Of a stretch of 64,000 bases of DNA, positions 36,408 to 47,884 are shown piece after piece. The DNA is from Hyalella azteca (Eukaryota > Arthropoda > Malacostraca > Amphipoda > Hyalellidae): the NCBI RefSeq assembly GCF_000764305.2, contig NW_025930722.1, forward strand, positions 62,001 to 126,000, read 5' to 3'. The notes under the pieces were generated by a model that had not been told where the DNA came from, did no database searches, and saw only the letters and a program-made list of their open reading frames with translations. Made by a program: the position numbers and the translations under genes. Positions within the stretch are counted from its first letter, which is position 1. Each line of letters starts with the position of its first letter.

Positions 36408-37275
36408 TGGACGGTAGTCATAATTCTATAAAAGGGCTGGGAACCTTAGTAACCTTATTAAGGCTCCCATGTAGTAACTAACTATAGCACACTGTAATGA
36501 AGTCATGTACTTCATCGGGTTCGTTACGCGGGTGTATCAAACATCTGCCACCAAAACTAATTTATTGAACAAGAACAATGATGAAACAGTATTGCTAGAA
36601 ATATCGGACCAGGCAAGCTGAGTGCCCAGTCCAATAGTTCACAATGGATGACAAGAGGTCGCAGCACGCACCGGGTCCAGGGAGCACGCGATGATCCGTC
36701 CAAACAAGTACTTGGAATACACGGTCCCGGAGGCAACTCACTCTCGTGACCCGCAACCCTATATTGGAAATAAACATTTTCATAGTGACTGATAGAAGTC
36801 ACTTAATCACTTGCATAACAGATTCTATATATGATCACTTTAACCAATTCACATGAAACAGAAATAACAAATTTATTGCTAGGGTACATTTGGTCTAATA
36901 TAGCAGCTCACCAATAAAGGCAGTGTAAGTTGACTCGAAGCACAGCAGAAAAGTGACGCAATAGGTCAACTAGGCCTAGAAATGGGTTGCCCACGGTAAG
37001 ACTCGTAACGACTGACCTAAAGCACGGTATGGTCTCTTGTACGAACGATTTCCTTTTGGTGTCTTTTAACATGTAACTAACAACCTTACACACACCGCCA
37101 TGTAACATTCCTTAGAGCTACCCCCACCTAAAGGTCGACCTATAAGCCTATGCCTATATCGTATCTCTCATGTATTACTAATACCCGTATCAAGACAAGT
37201 TCCATGGAAAGAAGTATACTCACGCTCTTATTCAACGAATCCCTGTCCTCAGGTTCAGGTAGAACTAATAATATT

Positions 37276-37440
37276 ATTAGTCAGTTGGCGCTTAACATGG
37301 GTGCCGTGAAATTATGGCGTGAGAAAATTGTTGTACAAGGTAATTTAGACCCATTTATATTGCTTACTAATGAAAAAATTATCACAGAAAAGGTAAGTAA
37401 AATAATTGCAAATTTTAAAGAAATAAATTTTTATATATAA
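37276..37440 (+). pseudogene. hemE: fragment resembling bacterial uroporphyrinogen decarboxylase (hemE)
   Basis: About 54 codons match the URO-D region around the invariant QGNLDP motif (37336-37353). They contain LWREKIVVQGNLDPFILL, then an amphipathic stretch (EKVSKIIANF) and INFYI where the family has the strand before NLGHG. The match ends in a stop at 37438. The enzyme converts uroporphyrinogen III to coproporphyrinogen III in haem synthesis; this piece lacks most of the about 340-residue protein and is not functional. LL after QGNLDP and the AT-rich, Lys/Ile/Asn-rich codons fit a Rickettsiales-type bacterial source better than animal UROD. No flanking bacterial genes are seen. Confidence 0.5.
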
Positions 37441-39221
37441 TCTGACCCGTCTGACATTGATACACCGACGACGTCTGACGAAGGCTGCGGCTCACCTCAT
37501 CAAGGACGAGTCTCCAACTATCAATTTGTAAACAACTAGATTTAGCAGGATTTTTCAAGGAAATTTTAACTATTTTAGAGTAATTTTAATGCTCATCCGT
37601 GCGTTTAATCCATAATACCCATGTCAGGGAACGTCGGTTCGAAATTATATTTAGGGGGGTATGCAAATCAAATTCAAGTAGGCAGGTTGCATTTGTAAAG
37701 AATTTTACCAGGCATACTTCTCTCGTATACATAAGGTTGGGACCTTTTAGGCAGGACCAGAGTTAATGAGCTCAGACAAAATTCATTTTGAACCAAACTT
37801 GACCGAGATTGTTCAGCAATTTGGCATGTTATCATTTACTTATGTTATGATCCTTTTCATTACTTGTTAACCTTGGCTATTTTCTCTATATTGTTTTTAA
37901 TCTCGAATAATCTCGATTTGTGTTCAAATTGTCCATTCTTTGTTTTCAGAAACCGTTACAATCCACAACGAGTTTTCATTCTGAACAATTCCCTGAACAA
38001 AGAGCCATATTCTTTACAGCATTTATAAACTACGGTAAACGTTACAGGCTTAAAGTAGACAGAATACGAGGGAGTATAATGTGTAGCCGCCATTTTCCCT
38101 TTTTCTGAAACTTGTAGCAATAGAATTAGCCTACTCGACGCAGTTGATTTCACTAGCGTCATTAGCATTCATTGTTAGCCCTTGATTACGGATGCCTGCA
38201 CTACCAGGGGAACCAAGCTATTCGGTTCGTTCGATTTATCGTTTGTTTTTGTGAATTATTGATTATCCTGCTGAATTATTGCTTTATCTTGGTTCATATA
38301 TTTCATGTAATTAGCGTATATTGTGTCTTGTATATATTTCTTATGTATATTTGTCATTTCCTTTCTAGAAACCGTACATCATGGAATATTCGTTTTTTAT
38401 CCTGCTATGATGGCGCGTCTATGAATAGTTCGGTAAACGTTCCCAAAGGACTAGCCAACAAGAAAGTCCTTTACATAATGTATAAATAATGGTAAAAAGT
38501 GAATATAAATAGATAAATGAATTCGTGGGACAAGGTTCAGACCTAAAAATCTGACCTGCTCAAGATACAAGCACAAATTAATATTGATGCGATTATATTG
38601 ATTTGTCTTCACTTCGTTCTATTTTCCAAGCATAAATGCAAACATCCATAGTTTTATCCTACGATACACAAAGACACAAATATTGCTCTACGCTTATAAG
38701 CTCACCTGCTCAGTGTGGGAGAATAGGGTTGACAATTTTATTCAGAAGACCCAGCACTGAGCAAAGTGACGGAATTGAAGAAAAAGTATATTACAGAAAT
38801 GTGGATGGACCCTTCACAACTCAATTTTTTACTTTAAAATTTAAAGTATAGCAAAACCTTTCTTTTACTACCGTCGAAGCCGATAACCTCACCAGCAGCA
38901 CTGAAGTCGCTGGCCTCCAATAAAAACGATCCACTTCATAAACAAAACTGAACCACATCTTTCTATCGCGACCGAAACAGTTTTCTAGTGTGGTGATCGA
39001 ACCTTACAAATCATAGTTCTGACCAGTTTTATACGGCTTTCGGTGACAAGCGGCGAGGGATGTGCAGTTTGTGATGAGTGGTGACTTATGTGGCATTGAC
39101 GATAGATAATGAATAATGTCAATTTGATACATAATAATTAGCAAATAAAATGTTTTACGAGATGTGTTTTTAAAGTAAATACCGTTTTGTCATATAAATA
39201 AATTTTCTCTAAAAAAATACT
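37441..39221. other. unassigned spacer
   Basis: AT-rich; no gene or mobile element recognised. A plus-strand frame at 38172-38489 is rich in hydrophobic residues, but this is expected from T-rich DNA. Confidence 0.35.
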
Positions 39222-39716
39222 TTACTTCTCTACATAATTCTCATTTATTTTTAAGCACTTATCGTATCTTAAGACCAGCTTTTGCATGTCATCGGCTTAT
39301 GTTTGCCAAGAAGCTTTCCGCCCTATTAGACAATTTTGTAGAAAAAAACTTTTTTTGAGACAGCAGGAAACTTTTCAGCTAAGGACGAAATCGTGAACCG
39401 CCGGAGCTCCTTCACTTCACAGACCAATTTTTGAATAAGACGACCGGTAATGACTAGAGGTCTCCCACTTCGTTCCACAACATGAGTGTTTGTGTGGCCT
39501 CTCTAAAGGCCCTAATACATCTCCTTGGTGCCCTTAGAATTTGTTACGGACGTATCAGTCCCAGGCCACGATGGATAATAGGACCAAATCATCACTCATA
39601 ATGTTTTCACCATAAACTTCATTGATCTGGCGATGAATGTCGACTGATTTGAAACCGTAAGCACAGAGGAACTCATGCACTCCGCAGTGGATGGGATTTT
39701 CAATCGGTAGAGCCAT
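39222..39716 (-). pseudogene. mariner transposase relic with internal deletion
   Basis: Minus strand. It begins with ATG at 39716 and the mariner DNA-binding region (CGVHEFLCAYGFKSVDIHRQ, then NEVYGENIMSD). The middle is frameshifted and lacks the catalytic core. It ends with the family's C-terminus (MQKLVLRYDKCLKINENYVE) and a stop at 39222. So both ends of the reading frame survive in about 500 bp where about 1 kb is expected. Confidence 0.8.
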
Positions 39717-39871
39717 ATAAAATCATGTGAACATATGTGGACTGGATCGGATGGTTCCGTGAAGCCATTTTTGTTTTCGCAAGAGATGTTTCTACATGGC
39801 GCACACGCGTTAAACGGCAGCCGCAGTGCTATTCAGAAATGGTACTTACTTTAGAACATGCCTCGTATAAC

Positions 39872-39914
39872 AGGATGTTGTCGTCGCTGCATGTATCATA
39901 ATCGAGGTGTGCTG
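39872..39914 (+). repeat. 43-bp dispersed repeat, copy A
   Basis: AGGATGTTGTCGTCGCTGCA and the next 23 bases recur at 44829-44871 with two differences. Origin unknown. Confidence 0.8.
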
Positions 39915-39974
39915 TTACATAGCAGCATATCGTTGTCGGTCACATCTCGCCCCTGTTATGCAAGCGTGCTATAG

Positions 39975-41148
39975 CGACCTGGACCTGGATCAAAACTTGA
40001 GAGGACCAGTAAAGTAGTCCTTTGCGGTGATTTCAATATAAACCTGTACAATCCTCTTAATCTATGTTCTATCAACAATTTTATTCATGACATTCTTTGT
40101 TATAATTTTTATCCAGTCATAACCAAACCTACCAGATTATCCATCGCCCCTCGGAACATCACTTTTAATGGATCAATTTTAGAATGGGTTGACGATTTTC
40201 GTTATTTAGGCTTGATCCTTGACAATAAAATGTCTTTTAAAAAACATATTACTTCCATTTGCCAGGGACTTAGCAAAGCCCATGGAGTGTTACATGCTCT
40301 ATCAAGTGTCTTGCCTTTCTCCTCGTTAAGAACGCTCTTCTATTCGTTGTTTTTATCTAAATTTTCTAATACCCTTGTAATATGGGGTGGAGTGCCAATC
40401 TGTACAAAAAAAAAACGATTATCACGTTGATGAACAGGACACTGCGGTCAATCCTTAGGGTTCGATATGTTAACTATGTACCATTGATTCGTACTAATGA
40501 ATTATATTGACAGTCAAAAATCCTGAAATTCGACGACATGTACAAATTTAAGCTTTTACAGTTTATGACTAGGGCACTTTTTCATGATCAGCGTCTTTTT
40601 GAAAGTTTTTTTTGCTCCTCTTGTTCCTTATCATTTCCATGATACCAGAGGCGTTTGTCTCAACCTTCCACCGGTCCGTTTGGAGGTAGAGAAAAATGGT
40701 ACTGTTTTTAATTGTGTAAAACATTTTAATGAACTGCCTGATGACTTCAGAATAAACTGTTCCAAATCCATTTTAAAGGCAAAATTTCGTGATCATATTC
40801 TTGCTCAATATTAATTTAACGTTGTTTATCTTATAGTTTTTTTTTCTTGTGACAATTTACTTATGTACTGCCTTTACTTTAGAATGTAATATTTGTATTA
40901 TTTTTTTTGTACTTGTTGCCACTAATATGTTTATACTCGTCACCTATTACGCCTGCGAAGCTTTCTTATAGCTTGTATAGGCCTTTCACCTGGAAGCATT
41001 TATTGGTTAGGAAGCTCTTTTCTCTTGGAAAGCTCTTTTTCTCTTTGGAAAGCTCTTTTCTCTTTCTCTTGGAAGCTCTTTTTCTCTTTCTATTGAGTCG
41101 TGCTGTGTTGCTTCTGTGTGTGAAAGAATAAAGAATAAAGAATAAAGA
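39975..41148 (+). mobile_element. LINE 3' end with internal deletion (endonuclease fused to RT C-terminus)
   Basis: The open frame 39975-40430 starts with the end of an APE-type endonuclease (VVLCGDFNIN at 40014; ITKPTRL). It passes without a break into the C-terminal part of a reverse transcriptase (FRYLGLILDNKMSFKKHI; HALSSVLPFSSLRTLFYSLF). The polymerase core between them is missing. After 40430 the frame is broken several times. A Jockey/CR1-like C-terminal domain (LPPVRLEVEKNGTVFN, HFNELPDD) ends at 40814, then a 3' UTR and (GAATAAA)3 tail at about 41126-41148. It is 5' truncated and not autonomous. Confidence 0.88.
41029..41098. repeat. pyrimidine-rich short tandem repeat (GGAAAGCTCTTTTTCTCT)
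   Basis: Four to five imperfect units inside the 3' UTR of the LINE. Confidence 0.7.
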
Positions 41149-41601
41149 CCTGTCAGTCCCCCGTAGCTGACATGCGTGCTGCTGTCTCCTATTTCCTTAT
41201 GACTTATGACGACTCTAATCATCATAAAGCAGAATAACGACGCATCAAAACAGTCGTGTCGCTTAAATGTCTGCGCGATCGCAGAATGAGCGTTTTTGGA
41301 ACGCATAAAATGCCACGTTTCAATGAAAAGAAAATCTGCATGTCGAAGGCGAGAGTCTACCTAAACTCATGCCGCTTCATCATTCATTACTGTTTTCAGC
41401 AACGGAATGCATCTTTATTCGTCGTCCTCATAGTCTTAATATCAAAACTCTCTTGTGCTTCTATGACTACGATATTCATCTCAACATTTGACCTTTACGT
41501 ACAATTTATTCCAGTTCCAAATAATGATAGTTTGCAGTCACAGGTCATCTCAGATGCCTGCAGGCTCCTGTAATATTAATTATTAATCCTGTCGCCCGGC
41601 C

Positions 41602-41700
41602 GCCAGTGGCCGGCTCTATGCTGAGCGTATGTCATGCGCCTAGAGAGGCGCATGACGCCCAGTGACCTGCTCTGTGCCGAGCGGCGTCATGCGCTTATAG
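41602..41700. repeat. GC-rich ~55-bp duplication with a perfect hairpin
   Basis: Two related units start at 41602 (GCCAGTGGCCGGCTCTATGC) and 41657 (GCCCAGTGACCTGCTCTGTG). Between them GTCATGCGCC-TAGAGA-GGCGCATGAC (41631-41656) forms a perfect 10-bp stem. It stands out from AT-rich flanks. Function unknown. Confidence 0.7.
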
Positions 41701-42440
41701 GCCCTTTGTATGTCCCAAAACTCTCATTAGAAGCAATTATTTTTTCCATGCATGGTTTTAAACAATAGCTCCTCATCTCCTCGCAAATTTTGTTATCGTT
41801 AACTTTTTGATATTCCTTAAGCTTCAAGAGATCTTTGTTCTCATTATTTTTCTATGGAGAACAATAGAGAGAAGCGAATGTTACGATATATGATTAATAA
41901 TCACATTGAAATGAAACCGAAACGACCTAAAGGGATCAGGAAATCAGTGCATTGTGCATACACGAGTATTATATAACGGTCAGTTTGAATAGTAAAATTT
42001 ACCGCTTCGAATTTTTCCGATTTGAATGCAAGAGTCGGAAATCGGATTGTTATCCGATGTTCGAGCATTCGTTTGAAGTACGGATGGGAAGACATGCATG
42101 ACTCCAGTCACTTTTATTCACTATTGAGGCAATTATTTCTCAGCTTAACTATGTTTTTTTTTTGATATTTATGAAGCCTTTCTTTTATTGTTATTATTGT
42201 TGAAAAACTCTAAGAAGAGTTTTCTTTCGCTCTTTTGCAATGTTTTGAATTAATTTTTATTGCAACGGTGTTACAATCAATCGAATAATCTCTAAGAAAC
42301 ACAGTATTTTTATGCCCGTTTTTGCATCTCAACCGGCCTCAGCATTTCCGGACAAGCAGCTTCTGCCTCCACGATTCGTCGTCCAAATTCGCGGAAACTG
42401 CGAGCGATTTACATTCACATGAGAAATGGGTGGAGATGAG
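41701..42440. other. unassigned spacer
   Basis: Nothing recognised. Confidence 0.35.
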
Positions 42441-42506
42441 GGCTTAGTGTTGCGGCTCTGCTTAGTGTTGCTGCTCTGCTTAGTGTTGCTGCTCTGCTTA
42501 GTGTTG
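42441..42506. repeat. 18-bp tandem repeat, about 3.5 units
   Basis: CTTAGTGTTG starts at 42443, 42461, 42479 and 42497, separated by CTGCTCTG. Confidence 0.9.
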
Positions 42507-42508
42507 AA

Positions 42509-42620
42509 GTTGTTTGTGTGAGTACATGTGCTGTCAGTTGTTTGTGTGAGTACATGTGCTGTAAGTTGTTTGTGTGAGTACATGTGCTGTAAGTTGTTTG
42601 TGTGAGTACTTGTGCTGTCA
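42509..42620. repeat. 28-bp tandem repeat, 4 units
   Basis: GTTGTTTGTGTGAGTACATG plus TGCTGTAA repeats at 42509, 42537, 42565 and 42593. It directly follows the unrelated 18-bp array. Confidence 0.9.
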
Positions 42621-43921
42621 GTTTTTTTATGTAAGTTTTTCCGCGGGTAAAATACATGAAAGCTCCTCAAAAATCTCCAGAAAGATGTTGACCGACGTTT
42701 GCACTGAGAGAAATAATTACGTCATTGTTGAAATTTATATCAGCTTTACCGGTCATCCTAACCCAATTTAGCACGGCAACATGGCATGTCAGTGATGCGA
42801 TTAAATCTAAATGGCACGTAAACTTACACGGTCAAATAAATGCACGTTGCACGGCTTTGCGAAGATTCACGCTAAGTTCCCGAAGATATATGTCTTTTCT
42901 TGTCTGAATTATTCTGACCGTAAAACAGTGATCATGACTTAATGATTGCTATGACTTGATTTTTGAATTTAACTAATTCCATATTTTCGTATAAAGTAAT
43001 TTATTTAACAGCAAGTAGTGACTACCAGTGCTCAAAAATATAAACATTCAAGGCAGTTGCAGCTAAAGAAGTTTTGTTATCTCTTCGGTCGATTTCCTGT
43101 GCAGTCATTTGTCTCGTTAATTTATTTTACCCTATTCGTCTGATATCGCTTACTTAATACAAATTCTTATTCTATTAATCATTTATTCCATTAAGTTGAG
43201 AAAAAAGTGCAAGATGTTTAGTAACTATTATGAGTATATATAAATCGCTTTGTTGCACAGATCATAAATATACGAGTGCATTGATATTCTTTCATAGTTT
43301 ATTCGTAAGTTTGCCAGTTTATCTGCTGTATTTGATAGCTCATGTTGACGTCCACCCCTTACCGTTAATTTATGTGCCGTCTTTGATCACAAGACATTAA
43401 TTGTAATGTAATGGGATAATAAACTTACCTTCTTGGCCTCATTCATAGAAGGATTGCGAGTTTGTGACCTCATTCATGAAGCGATATTTGTGCATGCAAT
43501 TCTTCTTTCCTCCAACGATGTTGACTAAATATAATGTGCATGAACGTCGAAAAACAGGACCAGCTATGTGACTTGATGATGGAAATGGTCAGGCAGCAAA
43601 TACAGAAGGGAATTTGGGACGAGATTTTCCATTTGTGTAAGTTCACTTAGAGAAATTAATGAGATTTTGTTTAAATAGCGATGCGTTTTTGTCCTTATGT
43701 GGGTCATCTTGAACAAGTTTAGCCCGAAAAAAAAGAACGTATCAGTGCTACAGGCAGCATGTGAGGCACTATTTCGACAACATGACCCATCAATTTTTTC
43801 TGAGTGTACGTTTTTTCTCAATAAATTTGTCCTTTTTTGACTGGATTTGTAACTGGGAGCTTCTCATTTGCATGAGAAATTCAGTGCCATAAATCATGAA
43901 TAAATTAGTGTGATGCATTCC
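42621..43921. other. spacer; possible small minus-strand coding start
   Basis: Nothing recognised, except that a minus-strand ATG at about 43475 opens 15 codons (MRSQTRNPSMNEAKK) leading exactly into a consensus donor AAG|GTAAGT at about 43431. This may be a small first coding exon or chance. Confidence 0.3.
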
Positions 43922-44302
43922 TCATTCACTATATTTTGATAAAAATGAGCGGTAATAAGTGGATCGCGTAAAATTTACATCAGAGGATTTAAATTGTCGA
44001 ACACCGTTCTCGGCTTTACGTATATTTGCGTCACTTGTATATTGCTTGGATTTAAGCAAATACTTATCTATCTTTCTATTCATTTTGGGGATTTCTGTGA
44101 GCCAAATCTCTGGTATGTATGAATTCAGAAATTCAACGATTTGAGGATTAGAAACTGCATACAAAATATAGATAATATTTAATGCATCGGACAAATATGA
44201 ACGAGCGTCGTCTGACTTTACATCTTGCAAGACTTTGTTTCTTAGAAGATGGGCATTTGTATATAGAGGCAAGCTCTGCGGCAATCCAGCGTCGATCTAA
44301 CA
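43922..44302 (-). CDS. unrecognised ~120-codon open frame
   Basis: Open from about 44302 (IDAGLPQSLPLYTNAHLLRN) to a TGA at 43922, with a possible 3' splice site (CTTGTTAG) just upstream. The composition is protein-like (Lys, Ser, Asn, Tyr, several Asp), with a hydrophobic helix-like stretch (LNIIYILYAV). It has no motif I know and no repeat overlap. It may be an exon, an old viral or transposon piece, or chance. Confidence 0.25.
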
Positions 44303-45980
44303 AGCTTTTCAGCTTCCATGCCGTCAAACTCTTTCTGTGAGAAATGAAAAAAATCTACTCTTGTAAACCTTGCGCGGTAAAGATTTACTTCGGACATTGT
44401 GCTTCACTGCTAAAGAAATGGAAACGCCTTTAAAAAAATCATGAGCTGCGAATCGAGATCACAAAAGAATTTGCGCTCGATTGTAAGTTGACATTATAAT
44501 TGTTAGTGGAGTTTTCGAATAATCATACGTGCTTCACGTGCATAGTTATAGTAATATTTTGAATAAACTTCAAATATATTAATCCCAGAGCTCCTCTGCC
44601 GTTGACTTTCATTTTATTTTTGTCGCAATAAAAAGCATTCACATGACGTGTGATTGGACTGCAATATTTTCCTGCCAATATCTGCAAATGATTGTTTCAT
44701 GTTGCGTGATGTATAGCAAACCCTGGAAGATTTAAGGTATTTATATCGTTAAGGTTAGCTTAAATTGATGTATTTGGGCAAGTCTTTAGTTGTGCCACTA
44801 AACTCTCTCTCGGATATCCATGCACAATAGGATGTTGTCGTCGCTGCATACATCATAATCGAGGTGTGCTGCAGTATTTTTCAGTATTAAACATCCAAAT
44901 ATTGCTGTATACGAGCATTCAGACTTCAAGTTTTTGGTAGAGGAAGAATCTATTCGACTTCACAATTTTATAACGCTCAGTATCCATCAATATATGCTCT
45001 TTAAGTTTTAGTGGTTGATACAATCTGTGGATTGCTATTAAGTATTATTGTATCGACATTTAAGCCCTATGGTCGCTCACCGAATCAGTGCTTGAATTGT
45101 GGGATGAAAACGTTCTTGATATTCTGCCGAAATTCTTGATATTCTGAGCGTGTCTAAAGAATGTATAAAACCTTGAAGCTTCCAACGAGCAAAGTATAAA
45201 ATATTATGATCAGTTATAAATTAGTGGTCATAGCTAGTCTATATCTAACGGCGCAATTAAAGTACATTGACGACAGCCCGCAGTCTTGCACAGCACATCG
45301 ACCGTGTAGGCCTGGAGCGAGAGCTGGCGACTGCGATAACTGACTTGCAGTAATACCAACTTATTGGCACCAGCTCACTGGTATTGCTCCACGGTATTAC
45401 CATGAAGATGGAACAATTTGGTTGTTACAATTTTGTTATTGCAGCTCGTGGATCCCTTAGGTATGCTAAAATCCAATTTTGGTAAACAATTTTGGTAGGT
45501 CAATTTAGTTGAGGCAATTTCGATGTGTATTTGACACTCTCATTTAGTTATTTAAATTCCGATATTGTAGCACTATATTCAAATTAGAATATAATGATTC
45601 AAATATTTTAGTTTAATTGCTGCAACACAAATTTAGTTAATTTAATACAACAAATCATATTTTAGATTGAATATTTATAAATTCGTTGCAAGTCATGTGA
45701 CGTAATTTAAATATTAAAATATAAGAGCATCAATTAACTAAAAAAGATTTCGAAAATCGGACGAATTAGCCACTTCAAATAATTTGTCTTGGAAAATAAA
45801 AACGTCATAGCTTACCACCTACGGACGCCAGTTTTCACCTACCATGCAAATTACATCTGAGTTAAGTATTTGCTCGCTGTTTTTCCTCGCGCCATATCTT
45901 AAAAACACCATCGTGTTGATCTCTGCTCATCATCGTCTTGAGCAGAGATCTCCTCTGTTCACCATCGTAGAGATAAAAAA
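44303..45980. other. unassigned spacer
   Basis: Contains the 43-bp repeat copy B; no gene recognised. Confidence 0.35.
44829..44871 (+). repeat. 43-bp dispersed repeat, copy B
   Basis: Partner of 39872-39914 (41 of 43 bases identical); the flanks do not match. Confidence 0.8.
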
Positions 45981-46109
45981 ACTCAGTACTCACTGCAGTG
46001 AGTGACAGAGTGCTCATTTTATACGTGACCAATCATGGACAGACGGACAGACAGACGGACATGGCGAGCACAATAGCGCCTTTTTTCCATAAATGAGATG
46101 ATGCGCTAA
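45981..46109 (+). mobile_element. copy 4 of the ~145-bp repeat
   Basis: Starts ACTCAGTACTCACTGCAGTG and ends GATGATGCGCTAA. It has changes in the conserved GCATTTTCTCGTCG block but is otherwise collinear with copies 2 and 3. Confidence 0.85.
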
Positions 46110-46249
46110 AAACGCTCTGAGCAACGCGAATTGTTGAAATGAGATTAAAAGCTTCAATTGCCGAGTAGTTTTGCCTGCACCGACAAACTTCACGACAGCA
46201 GGAGAGTTGTCGCCGCCCAGCACTTCGTTACTATGAGGTGAATTAATCC
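46014..46249 (-). CDS. candidate 3'-terminal exon partly made of repeat copy 4
   Basis: On the minus strand, ACCTGCAG is followed by a 2-base partial codon and an open frame (INSPHSNEVLGGDNSP, VVKFVGAGKTTRQLKLL). It continues into the ~145-bp repeat (46109 down) and stops there at 46014. The first half is GC-raised. If real, the mobile repeat supplies the C-terminus and stop. No family recognised. Confidence 0.25.
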
Positions 46250-46849
46250 CTGCAGGTTTTGAAACTATATAATTAAACGAAGAGTTTATAGGTATTTAAT
46301 GTAATACTTCTCTTACTTAGCTGGATAAAATGCAAGAGATACGGCTCTGGGAGCTATAGTGCAATTATAGTGTAAATAAGCTAGGCATTCATCGAAATAA
46401 GTTTAGCATCGATGGAACGAAAAGTGATCGCAATAAAGCATTGAGAAAATGTTCAAGCAGCATGACCGGCACTGCTGATAGTTGCCGATATTTCGGCAAC
46501 TGTCTGAAGCTCAACCGACTGTTGAGGCTAAAAATCTTTCGTTATGGATTAATCTGCGAATAATAAAATATAACGGCGCCAGAAACAGATAAAACGGGCT
46601 TATAACGTCATTAGTTTATTACACATTGAGATCACATCAGACTAATGCGAAAATGGAGTCAAGCGAAATAGAGCTGTTCAAGGGAAGGTATCTGCCCTCC
46701 AGAAAATTTTCTAAAATAACTGGCCCATTTTCTGAAACTTCGTACCCAAATGTAAATCAATAATAAAAGGATATTTTGTTCTTATGATTTTTTAGGAACG
46801 TGAAAGAAAACGCGAAATGCGTGGAAAACAGAAAAAGGGTCTCCTTTTT

Positions 46850-47100
46850 ACAACACTTCTCTTTAACTTCACTTATTGTTTGATTGTTTGTCTGCTACAA
46901 ATCTTAAAATCTATAGTTAACACACTTCTTCCTCTCCAATGCTATCAATTGACAGAATAAATAATTTTGAAAATTTTTAAAATTTTCTTTAATTATATAA
47001 ATAAAATTAAAAAATTAATATTTTTATTATTTCATTATAAAACTAAAAATTCATTCTACATGTGTAACACCGGAGACACTAGATTCTTTAGAAGTGTTGT
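46850..47100 (+). mobile_element. TIR element (ACAACACTTCT family), unit A
   Basis: ACAACACTTCT at 46850 to AGAAGTGTTGT at 47100. Internal motifs are the same as at 6584, with a deletion in the CGATCTGAAATTTTGC part. Confidence 0.8.
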
Positions 47101-47132
47101 CTTTAAGAAGAGCTTTTTAAACGCATATTATT

Positions 47133-47577
47133 ACAACACTTCTCTTTAACTTCACTTCTTGTTGTCATGTCTGCTACAAATCTTAAAATCGATATTTAAC
47201 ACACTTCTACCTCTCCAATCGATCTGACATTAGGCAAACTTGTGTAAGGTAGGAGACAATGCATGAATCAATTGACAGAATAAATAATTTTGAAAAATAA
47301 AAAAAAAAACATGTAAAAAAATTCATGCGTATCGAAGAATTAATTTTTTTTCAATTATTAACACACTTCTACCTCTCCAATCGATCTGAAATTTTGCACA
47401 CTTGTGTAAAGTTGAAGACAATGCATGATTCAATTAACAGAATAAATAATTTTGCGAAATTCAATTTTTTTACTTTTAAAAATAAAATGTAAAAAATATT
47501 TCATTTTTTGATAATAAAATTAGAAATTCATTGTACATGAGTAACATCGGAGACACTGGATTCTTTAGAAGTGTTGC
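47133..47577 (+). mobile_element. TIR element (ACAACACTTCT family), unit B with internal duplication
   Basis: ACAACACTTCT at 47133 to AGAAGTGTTGC at 47577. The CACACTTCTACCTCTCCAATCG-to-GACAGAATAAATAATTTTG block occurs twice, at about 47203 and 47362. Confidence 0.8.
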
Positions 47578-47606
47578 CTTCAAAAAGTAATTTTTAAACG
47601 CATATT

Positions 47607-47884
47607 ACAGCACTTCTCTTTTAACTTAATTTCTTGTTTGTTTGTCTGTCCGCTACTAATCTTATAATCGATATTTAACACGCTTCTACCCTTCAAATCT
47701 ATCTGAAATTTTGCACACTTGCGTTAAGTCGGAGACAATGCATGAATAAATTGAAAGAATAAATAATTTTAATAAATAAAACAAATTTTAATACTAAAGA
47801 AATCAGATAATTTTTTTTATTAAAAAAAACATATTCATTGTACATTAGTAACATCGGAGACATTGGCCTCTTCAAAAGTGTTGT
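47607..47884 (+). mobile_element. TIR element (ACAACACTTCT family), unit C
   Basis: ACAGCACTTCT at 47607 to AAAAGTGTTGT at 47884. Between units the same tail, CTTTAAAAAGTAATTTTTAAACGC, recurs, so the three sit in a tandem array with common spacers. Confidence 0.8.

Larger units (their letters stand above)
34701..37275. other. spacer; one candidate exon and a micro-element inside
   Basis: AT-rich, apart from GC-rich patches near 35380-35560 and 35820-35960. Apart from the exon at 35343 and the tiny TIR element at 36346, nothing was assigned. Confidence 0.35.

Noticed and set aside
37380..37400. GTAAGT donor inside the hemE-like frame
   Set aside because: The family match continues through it (EKVSKIIANF), so a splice site there is unlikely.
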